Of a stretch of DNA of 42,704 nt, positions 18,189-26,009 are shown piece after piece. The stretch comes from Lachnospiraceae bacterium (GTDB taxonomy: Bacteria > Bacillota > Clostridia > Lachnospirales > Lachnospiraceae), in NCBI GenBank assembly GCA_900771995.1, contig CAAGQC010000036.1, forward strand, positions 1 through 42,704, in the 5' to 3' direction. Every line of letters begins with the position of its first letter. The first letter of the stretch is position 1. The position numbers were made by a program, and so were the translations under genes. Under the pieces are notes generated by a model that worked only from the letters and a program-made list of their open reading frames with translations, was not told the origin of the DNA and ran no database searches.

Positions 18189-19685
18189 TTATTTTCCCGC
18201 CGCAGATCCTGGAATATGGCCTTCCGCCAGAATATCCCGGATCAGATCCCGTTCATCCATAGGATGTTTCACGCCTTTGATCTCCTGATAATCTTCGTGG
18301 CCTTTTCCTGCCAGCACGATAATATCGCCGGGTTCTCCATGTTCGATGGCGTAGGTAATGGCCTCCTTACGGTCGCAGATCTCCACATATTTTCCGTCCG
18401 TTTTCGCCATGCCGGTCTTAATATCATTGATGATATCCTGAGGCTCCTCAAAACGGGGATTGTCGGAAGTGATGATCGTCAGGTCAGCCAGTCTGCCGCT
18501 GACCTCTCCCATCTCGAACCGGCGCTGTCTGGAGCGGTTGCCTCCGCAGCCGAACAGGCTGACCAGTCTGTGGGGCTCATACTCCCGCAGGGTAGTCAGA
18601 AGACTCTCTAAAGCCATGGCATTATGGGCATAGTCAATTAACAGGGTGAACTGATCGGAGACCTTGATCATTTCGATACGCCCCTTCACCTTTGCCTGTA
18701 ACAGTGCCTTTTTAATATTTTCCTCTTCCACTTTGAAATGACGGCAGATGGCAATAGCCGCCAGCGCATTGTACACGCTGAATTTCCCGGGCATGGGTAT
18801 CTCTACGTCGAAATCCATCAGTCCCGCCACATGGAAGGTCACGCCCAGTTCTCCGGGCTTGTGTACCAGCCGCCGATCTTCCGCCCGGAGCATGCAGTGC
18901 TCTCCCATTCCGAAGCTTTCCAGTGTGCAGGTATGACCTTCCGTCACTGCCTGCCAGTGCTCATCGTCACCGTTCACAATACCTACCTTACACTGTTTGA
19001 ACAGTAATCCCTTGCAGTGCAGATATTCCTCGAAGCTGGCATGCTCGTTGGGGCCAATATGATCCGGCTCCAGATTGGTGAAAATGCCGTAATCGAATAC
19101 AAATCCCTGGGTGCGGTGCAGCATCAGTGCCTGCGAAGATACCTCCATGACTACGGTATCCAGTCCCGCCTCCACCATACGGGCAAAATACTCCTGTAAC
19201 AGATAGGATTCCGGGGTGGTATTGTTCGCATGGATATGTTCGTCTCCGATGATCACCTCAATGGTTCCCACCAGGCCTACTTTATAGCCGGCATTTTCCA
19301 GAATGGATTTTACCAGATAGGTCGTGGTGGTCTTGCCCTTGGTGCCCGTGATACCGATGACTTTCAATTTTTCCGCCGGATGGCCGAACCAGGCTGCGGA
19401 GATAAATGCCATAGCATATCTGGTATCCGCTACTTTGATCACCGTTATGTCCGTATCTGCGGGAAGTTCCACATCTCTCTGCACCACCAGCACACCGGCT
19501 CCCTGCGCCGCCACCTGCGCGGCGAAATCGTGTCCGTCAAAATTAGCTCCGCTGATGCAGATAAATAAGCATCCCGGAATGACTTTACGGGAGTCATAGA
19601 CGACTGCCGTGATCTCCCGCTCCAATGTTCCACATACCTGTTCATATTCCAGTTTATCCAAAAGTTCTGTTAATTGTCTGCTCAT
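18189..19685 (-). CDS. murE: UDP-N-acetylmuramoyl-tripeptide synthetase MurE, DAP type
   Basis: This 498-aa cytosolic ligase adds the third residue to UDP-MurNAc-L-Ala-D-Glu. The N-terminal domain contains the VVYDSRKV uridine-binding region. The ATP loop is GTKGKTTTT, and the C-terminal Mur ligase domain contains DNPRFEEP. The DNPR form, with Arg, marks meso-diaminopimelate specificity; lysine-type enzymes have other residues there. I chose the ATG at 19685, which has GGCGGAG close upstream and gives the usual MSRQLTELL-like opening; a longer frame from 19736 adds 17 basic residues. It is the first gene of the murE-priA-def-fmt run. Confidence 0.95.
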   Translation of the reverse strand: MSRQLTELLDKLEYEQVCGTLEREITAVVYDSRKVIPGCLFICISGANFDGHDFAAQVAAQGAGVLVVQRDVELPADTDITVIKVADTRYAMAFISAAWFGHPAEKLKVIGITGTKGKTTTTYLVKSILENAGYKVGLVGTIEVIIGDEHIHANNTTPESYLLQEYFARMVEAGLDTVVMEVSSQALMLHRTQGFVFDYGIFTNLEPDHIGPNEHASFEEYLHCKGLLFKQCKVGIVNGDDEHWQAVTEGHTCTLESFGMGEHCMLRAEDRRLVHKPGELGVTFHVAGLMDFDVEIPMPGKFSVYNALAAIAICRHFKVEEENIKKALLQAKVKGRIEMIKVSDQFTLLIDYAHNAMALESLLTTLREYEPHRLVSLFGCGGNRSRQRRFEMGEVSGRLADLTIITSDNPRFEEPQDIINDIKTGMAKTDGKYVEICDRKEAITYAIEHGEPGDIIVLAGKGHEDYQEIKGVKHPMDERDLIRDILAEGHIPGSAAGK

Positions 19686-19741
19686 ACAGGTCTCCGCCTT
19701 TCTCTTCGAATATCTCTTGATCCGTCCGAATTTCATTGCAT

Positions 19742-19770
19742 ACTATGGTATATTTTACTCTATTTTTCAA
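19742..19770 (-). promoter_or_regulatory. Candidate promoter for the murE-to-telA run
   Basis: On the minus strand TTGAAA (19765-19770) and CATAGT (19742-19747) are separated by 17 bases. They lie between the terminator of the glycosyltransferase gene and the murE start, about 57 bases before the start codon. The -10 is only a moderate match, so this is a best guess for the operon promoter. Confidence 0.45.
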
Positions 19771-19812
19771 AAATGTACCACCTATAATTTTTCCTCCTGT
19801 CCTGTTCCCAAG

Positions 19813-19843
19813 AAAAAATGCCTGCTTTTTCATCCGCAGGCAT
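19813..19843 (-). terminator. Rho-independent terminator of the GT39-like gene
   Basis: An 8-bp perfect stem pairs ATGCCTGC (19818-19825) with GCAGGCAT (19836-19843), followed on the minus strand by a run of six T. It lies about 25 bases after the stop codon of the glycosyltransferase gene and isolates it from murE. Confidence 0.92.
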
Positions 19844-19867
19844 CCTTCTGTCATTTCTGTATTTGTC

Positions 19868-21442
19868 TTATTTATATACTACCGCCATATTTCCGAATTG
19901 TTCTACCGTATATCCCATATCCACGCAGCTCTCTGTCTGTTTCGTCAGATCGATGATGTAGATTCCGTCATCTCCCGTAAGCAGTGTGTTGAAAACATAA
20001 TTGCCGCATTTGCTGATACTCAAACACGAGGCCGGATAATTGGTATATTCTACCGTTGCCATATATTCTTCCGGTGACAGTGTGCTAAAGGCCAGTACCT
20101 TGGGATACTCTATTCCCACACCTACATAGATCGTATCCCCTTCGTCCGCCAGTTCTTCCGCACGATAAACCGCTTCTTCCATACCATCCTGAAATATCCT
20201 GCCGATGTCCTTTGCATACACTCCGAAATAAAAATGTTCAAAAAGCAGAAAAAGGACACAAAAAACAGCTACTGTCACTTCCGTAATATATTTCAGATCC
20301 TTGCGAAGCCATTCTGTCGTCCTGGAGATACCGACTGCCATCATCACCAGAATACTGATATGGAGACAGTTGATACGATTGACGTTCACATAGATCAAAG
20401 TTCCCAGGGCAAATGCGGTCAGGAACTGAATTCCCACCAGCACATATCCGTCATAGGTTCTACTCTTCAAGCTCCGGTAAACACTTCTTATACAATAGAG
20501 CAATCCGATCACGGCAAATACCAGAAAACATTTGTAATACAGCCCGAACTGGTCTGTACTGTTCCAATAACAGCCATCATTTTCATGGATCAGGATGGAC
20601 ATCAGATTCCTCAGTTTTGTCCCCAGTTCCGTCAGCGAGATCTCACTGTCACGCATTACCACCAGCTTCGGCACCGAAAACCACGGCATAGCAATCTCCG
20701 CTATCACGCCCTTATTTACCAGTAAAAACAGAACTGCCGGTATTGCCAGCACTCCTAAAAGTATGCCTGCCGAGACCGTCCATTTCGTTATTGCTGCCTT
20801 CTTTACATACAACAGATACGCCACCTGGAACAACACTATAAAAGGTACCACCGGCCAGATCGTTGCATAACAGTACAGACTGATTCCGTAAAAAAGCGCG
20901 GATAACAGATAATATTTTTCGTTCTTCATTCCCTGCAGGAAAAACAGCAGTCCGAAGATCAGAAATCCCGGTGCCAGATTACTCTCCAGTCCCCACCTCG
21001 ACAGCATAATATGCCAGGGACTGATGGCAAGAAGAAACATTGCCCACAGAGCTGTTTTCTCATCCAGCGTTTCTCTTACTATCTTTTCCACAGCGATCAA
21101 TGTCGCTATGGCCACGATCAGCTGCGGCAGACGGAACACCCAGGTATGCTGTCCAAAAATCGCAATAAACGGAATCATCATCAATGTATTCCATACATTC
21201 ATTCCGCTTCCCCATGCCGTCAGATACATGGGAAAATGGTATCCAAAGGAATCCATTCCGAAGTGTAATAATGACCAGGCTTCTCTCGCAGCAAACGCCT
21301 CGTCCTGGTTGATTCCTCCCGGTGTCACTCCAAAGCGGAAAACTCTGGCCGCAACACCCATCAGCAAAATCAGAAGGTATAATATGCCTCTTTTATTTCC
21401 ATTTTTCCATCCGTCTTTTTCCCAAATTCTGTTCATTTCCAT
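19868..21442 (-). CDS. GT39/ArnT-like membrane glycosyltransferase
   Basis: This 524-aa polytopic protein has about 10-12 hydrophobic helices and resembles the PMT/ArnT (GT39/GT83) group, which transfers sugars from polyprenyl-phosphate donors to outside targets. The first outer loop contains GINQDEAF near residue 43, with the acidic DE pair expected of the catalytic loop. SRWGLESNLAP further on is also typical. A soluble C-terminal region of about 100 residues includes a segment near SPEEYMATVEYTN. AGGAGG lies 4 bases before the chosen start, or 10 before an alternative in-frame Met. It has its own promoter and terminator. Donor and acceptor are unknown; it could decorate wall polymers or proteins. 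Confidence 0.82.
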   Translation of the reverse strand: MEMNRIWEKDGWKNGNKRGILYLLILLMGVAARVFRFGVTPGGINQDEAFAAREAWSLLHFGMDSFGYHFPMYLTAWGSGMNVWNTLMMIPFIAIFGQHTWVFRLPQLIVAIATLIAVEKIVRETLDEKTALWAMFLLAISPWHIMLSRWGLESNLAPGFLIFGLLFFLQGMKNEKYYLLSALFYGISLYCYATIWPVVPFIVLFQVAYLLYVKKAAITKWTVSAGILLGVLAIPAVLFLLVNKGVIAEIAMPWFSVPKLVVMRDSEISLTELGTKLRNLMSILIHENDGCYWNSTDQFGLYYKCFLVFAVIGLLYCIRSVYRSLKSRTYDGYVLVGIQFLTAFALGTLIYVNVNRINCLHISILVMMAVGISRTTEWLRKDLKYITEVTVAVFCVLFLLFEHFYFGVYAKDIGRIFQDGMEEAVYRAEELADEGDTIYVGVGIEYPKVLAFSTLSPEEYMATVEYTNYPASCLSISKCGNYVFNTLLTGDDGIYIIDLTKQTESCVDMGYTVEQFGNMAVVYK

Positions 21443-21480
21443 GCACCCTCCTATGTGATCCGACTTTTCGATACTCTACT

Positions 21481-21509
21481 ATATTACACTACAAAATCCT
21501 GCCTGTAAA
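21481..21509 (-). promoter_or_regulatory. Candidate promoter for the GT39-like gene
   Basis: On the minus strand TTTACA (21504-21509) and TAATAT (21481-21486) are 17 bases apart, just past the yitT-like stop codon and about 39 bases before the glycosyltransferase start. The match is moderate. Confidence 0.5.
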
Positions 21510-21523
21510 CCAAAGCGGATCCG

Positions 21524-22183
21524 TCAGTTCTCCGGCACGCAGTCCGCATCCGTCTCCTGTGTGCGATTAAAATTCTGGATAAAGCCGATCAGCTGCCCGG
21601 ACAGAAGCACGGTGAACAGCGAATACCCTATGCGCCGTACCGGAATGTAGCTTAAGGACATGAGCAGAACGATCAGATCCGACATCAGATACACCCACTG
21701 GATCTTCCGGCCGGTGGCATGGGAAATGCTCATGGCCAGAGCATCGTCTCCGCTGGGTGCACCGCCGATCCGCACGCACAGACCGGCACCCACGCCAACG
21801 AACAACGCACCCACCAGTGCTGCCAGAAGCGGCTGGCCCGCCAGTTCCGGCCACAGATGTGGAAACTGTTCGCAGATCTTATAGGTTCCAGAAAATCCTG
21901 CCGTAGCCAGTGCAGAATAGGCAATAAATTCCTTGCCCAACAGTTTCCAGCCCAGTACATAGCACAGAACGTTCATAATGCCACCGGTGACCGCCGGGGA
22001 AATCCCGGTCCAATGCTCCAGCAAAAGTGTGGCTCCCAGTACTCCGCCCTCCGTCACTCCGGAGATGGAATGTACATTATATAATCCGAATGCCAGAATA
22101 AAGCTTCCCAGCAAAGTGATGGCACAATTTTTGAATGTGATGTTTTTGAGTGCCTGTTTCCATTCGTAGATCTGCTTTTTCAT
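21524..22183 (-). CDS. YitT-family membrane protein (DUF161), short form
   Basis: This 219-aa protein has five or six hydrophobic helices, with family-like segments such as GLYNVHSISGVTEGG and GGAPSGDDALAMSISHATG. The YitT group is widespread in Firmicutes and its transport or other role is unsettled. This copy ends about 20 residues after the last helix and lacks the C-terminal DUF2179 domain found in many members. I chose the ATG at 22183 because the likely promoter -10 at 22234-22239 places the GTG at 22225 almost on the transcription start. The longer GTG form would add 14 charged residues. The neighbouring glycosyltransferase has its own promoter. Confidence 0.8.
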   Translation of the reverse strand: MKKQIYEWKQALKNITFKNCAITLLGSFILAFGLYNVHSISGVTEGGVLGATLLLEHWTGISPAVTGGIMNVLCYVLGWKLLGKEFIAYSALATAGFSGTYKICEQFPHLWPELAGQPLLAALVGALFVGVGAGLCVRIGGAPSGDDALAMSISHATGRKIQWVYLMSDLIVLLMSLSYIPVRRIGYSLFTVLLSGQLIGFIQNFNRTQETDADCVPEN

Positions 22184-22233
22184 TCTGTATTTCTGTTCCT
22201 TTTCTATTTTATAATAGTTATCCACATCATTAT

Positions 22234-22264
22234 ATTATAAGCCCTGACCCCGGAGTGCCGTCAA
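22234..22264 (-). promoter_or_regulatory. Candidate promoter for the yitT-like gene
   Basis: On the minus strand TTGACG (22259-22264) is followed after 19 bases by a perfect TATAAT (22234-22239). The spacing is longer than the ideal 17, but both hexamers are strong and correctly placed, about 50 bases before the chosen start codon. Confidence 0.6.
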
Positions 22265-22303
22265 GCAATATCGGAAAACCCTTTACGGATCTGCCGCAAT
22301 CGA

Positions 22304-22333
22304 AAAGCCTCAGGCTGTTACACCTGAGGCTTT
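22304..22333. terminator. Bidirectional terminator-like hairpin ending the Tad operon
   Basis: An 11-bp perfect stem pairs 22304-22314 with 22323-22333 around an 8-base loop, with GAGGCTTTT-type ends on both strands. It is the only strong hairpin after the LysM gene and probably ends the long minus-strand operon, about 170 bases beyond its last stop codon. It closely resembles the hairpin at 42609-42639 next to the regulator gene. Confidence 0.8.
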
Positions 22334-22338
22334 CCGAT

Positions 22339-22395
22339 TTTCTTATGAGGGGGGGAGATAGTGAGTTCATCAACTATCTGAAATACATATTACAG
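22339..22395 (+). repeat. 57-bp direct repeat, left copy
   Basis: This stretch is identical to 42643-42699 over 57 bases and in the same orientation. Each copy follows a hairpin with a GCCTCA/TGAGGC core. Within it AGATAGT (22356-22362) and ACTATCT (22373-22379) form a small inverted repeat. A run of seven G precedes that hairpin. The pair brackets the Tad operon and the XRE gene. Confidence 0.95.
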
Positions 22396-22428
22396 GGAAA
22401 ATGTGTACAGAGTGTGTACGAATTCTAA
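22345..22428 (+). CDS. Possible 27-aa small protein within the repeat
   Basis: An ATG in the repeat opens a frame of 27 residues beginning MRGGDSEFINYLKYILQ and ending GKCVQSVYEF. It would form a short amphipathic helix with one Cys. The same first 17 residues are encoded by the right-hand repeat. There is no good ribosome site before the ATG; instead a purine run lies inside the frame. The terminator-like hairpin lies only 11 bases upstream, so expression would need read-through. It may be a real conserved small peptide, or a chance frame in a structured noncoding repeat. I do not recognise the peptide. Confidence 0.3.
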   Translation: MRGGDSEFINYLKYILQGKCVQSVYEF

Positions 22429-22502
22429 CTTAATTCTAAAATGAATCTTGTGGTTTTATAAAATCTCCCTGTAAATATCTTTTTGTACCCTTTTTCTCAC
22501 GA

Positions 22503-25500
22503 CTACGGGGTCAGCAAACGCTGTCCCACATGAATACTTCCGGGGTTGGGAATCACATTTCTGTTTGCATCAAAAATCTTTTTCCATGCATATCCCTGAC
22601 CATATACCTTTCTTGCGATCTTCCACAGATTATCTCCGGGCTGCACCACATAAGTATTCGCATTGCCGGGAATGACTGCTGTTGTAGATACTGCCGTAGC
22701 GGTACCGGGAAGATTAATGATCAATTTCTGTCCCACACGAATGAAGTTCGGATTCTTGATAGTGGTCTTATTATCCTCGTAAATTCTTCTCCACAGAGAA
22801 GCATTTCCCAGATATTTCTTAGCAATCTTGCTCAGAGTATCCCCGGGCTGAACGGTATAAGTGATGGTCTGGATCGTTCCTGCGGTTACGACTACACCAT
22901 CGGAGTCTGAGCTGCTGTCGGAGTCGGAACTGCTTCCGGAGCCTCCGTTGCCATTGTTACTGCTTCCATCGTTGATCAGTATGTAATTCTGTGCAGCTCT
23001 CTTTAAATCACCCTCTTCTGTACGGAACTCGATTGCCAGTGTATGCTCTTTTTTGGTAGTATCAACATTTCTCAATGTACTGGTCAGCAGTGCAATTCTC
23101 GTACTTCCGGAAGTCGCGCTGTAATCCTTACCTTCCACCAGTTTCTGACCATCCAGATATACGGCACGGTATTCACTGAATACACCGTTAGATACCATCA
23201 TCCGGCTGGACGCATTGTTGTTATAACCATTATAGTTGCCGCCTGACTCAGAGCCCATGTAGATCGTCGGTACACGCTCCTTCAGTCCATATCCCTCATC
23301 GGTGGCGTTCTCAACGTTCTCATCCGTATTTTCCAAAACGGTCAGCGTATAAGTTGCCGTACTGCTAGAATAGTTGAATCTGCTGCCGTTCTCCATACGG
23401 ACGGTGAAGGTAAAGCTTCCGGCCTCCTGCGGTACACCGTAGATCTCACCATTGGGTTTGATCTCCATACCTTCCGGAAGTTTTCCGCTGTATAAGCGGT
23501 AGCTTACCTGATTCCAGCTGTATTTATTGCTGTTCTGGATCATGGTTCCATAAGGAACATATTTTACTGCTGCAGGAATTTCCTTCGTAACGATAGCAGG
23601 ATCACCGATAGTACCGGTTAAAGTCAGTACCATAAGTGTCTTGCCAGCGGCACTGATCGTCAGTCTGCCGGTGACTTCCGTACCTGCTTCCGCACCGTCC
23701 TTTGCCACGATTCTAAGCTTTGCCACATTACTGTGATCAGAAGCCGATGCCGTTCCATAGCCGGACAGATCATGAGTTCCATCCAGTTCCCAGTAATCCC
23801 CGATCTGTAACGTATCGGACTCCAGTTCTGCCTTGATGTTCTTTAAATCTGCTGTTCCGATATTTGCCAGGAAAATATCATGACGATTGTCGTGGTAGCT
23901 ATCGATCATCATCTCTCTGGTAGAATAGATCACGCCATCCTTGTATTCCGTTCTGGCACTCTCATCTGTCAGGCTGTTGACAAATAACGGATACTCCTCA
24001 TTGTTTGCCTGAATCACCTTCAGCCAGTAATTCTTGGAAGCCTTACCATCCTGCGCAGATGCGGTATACTGCAGCACGCCGTTGGAAAGATCGTGATAGC
24101 TTTTACCACTGATTTCCGGAGAACTGCTTCCCTCCGCATACAGCTTGATGGTATCACTGGAAAGCCTGAATGTGGGTGCCACGTTGCTCAGATCCGTTCC
24201 CGGAGCCACCATCATCACATGGTAATTGTACTCCCCATAAGTATCATTTCCCGTACTTACGGTATATGCGGGAATCGCACTGCCATTGGCATCTTTCAGA
24301 CCGGTAAAGCTTACAGCTGTTGCACTGCTCAGCACATATCCTGCATCACTGCTGCTGTTCTGTGACTTACTGTTGGTTCCGTTTACCGTCTGGAAACTAT
24401 ATTTTCCGATGACCTGATTCTCATCTCCGTCCGGACCGACGAAGCAGGAAAATACAACGCCCTGACTATAATCCGCCTGATAACCACCCGGATAGCTGTC
24501 ACTGAACAGACTGTCTTTGATATCCACTGCTCCGGCAGCCTGCGCCTGGGCAATACTGTTGTAATTTCCCACATAAGCTGCGGTTACTTTGGAATTGTCC
24601 TTCGTACCCATGCTATAGCAGGAAATTCTTGCACTGTAGATTCCGTTTGCCGGATACTCTTTATACAAAGTAAATACATACTTATAAACTCCGGTGTTAC
24701 GATCATAACTGCCGGATGTGTATTCGGAAACATAATTCCGATCTGCGACATCATATAAGCTGCTGATACCGAAACTGATACCGGTTCCATACATCCCCAG
24801 TTTCAGGGGAAGGCAGCCGGTAGCATTTCCGGCAGCATCATAGGATACCAGAGTGATATCCTTATCCCCATTCATCAGATATCCTGCTTTTGCTGCACTC
24901 ATATCCGCTGCAAAAAGCTGTTCTGTGATCTCCGTTGCCTGGGCAGCCTGGGCAGGGTCGGTGTATTTTCCTGCAAATGCCTTCAGGGCCGCATACTGCG
25001 GTGCTGCATACACCTGAGGATTTACCGCTAATCCCACATAATAGGAACCGCTATAATCGTTCTGGCTGATCTCATACCAGATCCTCAGCTGTTTATTGTC
25101 GGAACTGTAATCACTATACTCAACGTCTCCCATGTTGACAGGGTTTCTACTGCCGGAAGCATCCTCTCTGTATACTGCTGCTGTCAGCCATTCCTCACTT
25201 GCGGTGCGCTGAATACGGATGCTGTATTCCTTATCATCCTTTGCCAGCTGATTGGCCTCTCCGACGATCATTGTCGCAGTCATGCCGCCTCCGTAGCAAG
25301 AATCGCTGCTCAGGTCCAGGATATCCCCCTTATGACCGATCTTGTAATCATCATCTCCGTAACTCAAAGTCCATGCGATCTTACCGGTATCCACCTGTGC
25401 ATTGCTTCCTGCCAGCAGTTTTTCGATCTTTACCCGTGTTAATTCCACCGGTGTATAGCCGGTCAGATCCACTGTCAGATACTCCGGGGATAAGTCATAG

Positions 25501-25988
25501 GTGATGGACTGGGGTGCGATGGCAGCCTCAGGATCATTGGTGAATTCCTTTTCCTCCGGATATACCACAACCTCTTTTCCCGCAATATTCAGGCTCAGCT
25601 GTGTTACTGCAGTTCCATCCATAGCCGCATTGACATGAAAGGTATGTCCTCCTACTTCTACAGTGTCCTCCGGATTCATGAACCACTCATTGGTGGTCTC
25701 CCCATTACAGGTAAACTGCACCTCATAAGGGAAGAACGGATTCTCCTCCGGAATCTGGATGGTATAACTGCCATCTTCAGCAAACAGATCCGTCCACTGA
25801 CTCTGGTCTGCCTCATTTCCGGATACTGACGGGTCAATTACACTGACCGCCAGTCTGCCGGTATTGAACCATACCTGATCCGCTTCCGGTACAGCACTTT
25901 GGGCTGTCTCTTCTGCCGCTGCTGGCAACGTGGGCATGATCAGAAGCGCTGCCAGAAACGCTGCTATGCCCTGTTTCAAATGTTTCAT
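22503..25988 (-). CDS. Large secreted protein with Ig-like and two LysM domains
   Basis: This 1161-aa protein starts with a Sec signal peptide (about residues 1-25, ending PAAAEE). The long middle part is rich in Tyr, Ser, Asn and Gly and looks like repeated beta domains. A putative Ig-like module (about 820-905) contains YRLYSGKLPEGMEI and GEIYGVPQEAGSFTF. A Ser/Asp/Gly linker near 1025 leads to two LysM domains (about 1043-1094 and 1111-1161), each with QPGD(T/N)LxKIA(K/R)K and VGQ(K/R)L. LysM domains bind N-acetylglucosamine polymers, so the protein is probably held on peptidoglycan. It is the last gene of the Tad/kinase operon, 21 bases after the kinase. I infer an adhesin or surface partner of the pilus. 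No catalytic domain is visible. Confidence 0.85.
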   Translation of the reverse strand: MKHLKQGIAAFLAALLIMPTLPAAAEETAQSAVPEADQVWFNTGRLAVSVIDPSVSGNEADQSQWTDLFAEDGSYTIQIPEENPFFPYEVQFTCNGETTNEWFMNPEDTVEVGGHTFHVNAAMDGTAVTQLSLNIAGKEVVVYPEEKEFTNDPEAAIAPQSITYDLSPEYLTVDLTGYTPVELTRVKIEKLLAGSNAQVDTGKIAWTLSYGDDDYKIGHKGDILDLSSDSCYGGGMTATMIVGEANQLAKDDKEYSIRIQRTASEEWLTAAVYREDASGSRNPVNMGDVEYSDYSSDNKQLRIWYEISQNDYSGSYYVGLAVNPQVYAAPQYAALKAFAGKYTDPAQAAQATEITEQLFAADMSAAKAGYLMNGDKDITLVSYDAAGNATGCLPLKLGMYGTGISFGISSLYDVADRNYVSEYTSGSYDRNTGVYKYVFTLYKEYPANGIYSARISCYSMGTKDNSKVTAAYVGNYNSIAQAQAAGAVDIKDSLFSDSYPGGYQADYSQGVVFSCFVGPDGDENQVIGKYSFQTVNGTNSKSQNSSSDAGYVLSSATAVSFTGLKDANGSAIPAYTVSTGNDTYGEYNYHVMMVAPGTDLSNVAPTFRLSSDTIKLYAEGSSSPEISGKSYHDLSNGVLQYTASAQDGKASKNYWLKVIQANNEEYPLFVNSLTDESARTEYKDGVIYSTREMMIDSYHDNRHDIFLANIGTADLKNIKAELESDTLQIGDYWELDGTHDLSGYGTASASDHSNVAKLRIVAKDGAEAGTEVTGRLTISAAGKTLMVLTLTGTIGDPAIVTKEIPAAVKYVPYGTMIQNSNKYSWNQVSYRLYSGKLPEGMEIKPNGEIYGVPQEAGSFTFTVRMENGSRFNYSSSTATYTLTVLENTDENVENATDEGYGLKERVPTIYMGSESGGNYNGYNNNASSRMMVSNGVFSEYRAVYLDGQKLVEGKDYSATSGSTRIALLTSTLRNVDTTKKEHTLAIEFRTEEGDLKRAAQNYILINDGSSNNGNGGSGSSSDSDSSSDSDGVVVTAGTIQTITYTVQPGDTLSKIAKKYLGNASLWRRIYEDNKTTIKNPNFIRVGQKLIINLPGTATAVSTTAVIPGNANTYVVQPGDNLWKIARKVYGQGYAWKKIFDANRNVIPNPGSIHVGQRLLTP

Positions 25989-26009
25989 TTGATGAACTCT
26001 CCTTTCGGC

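Larger units (their letters stand above)
22184..22502. other. 319-bp intergenic region with promoter, hairpin and repeat
   Basis: From left to right it holds the yitT-like leader and promoter (22234-22264), a terminator-like hairpin (22304-22333), the left copy of a 57-bp repeat (22339-22395), a possible 27-codon reading frame on the plus strand, and an AT-rich tail up to the LysM gene stop. TACAGGGA at 22391-22398 is repeated in inverse orientation at 22466-22473. It separates core genes on the left from the Tad operon on the right. Confidence 0.8.

Noticed and set aside
22150..22344. Plus-strand frame extending upstream of the 27-aa small frame
   Set aside because: The upstream part runs through the yitT leader and the terminator stem and has no counterpart in the right repeat.
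22466..22473. Inverse copy of TACAGGGA near the LysM gene end as a mobile element end
   Set aside because: Only 8 bases match, no second features of a transposon end are seen and it may be chance.
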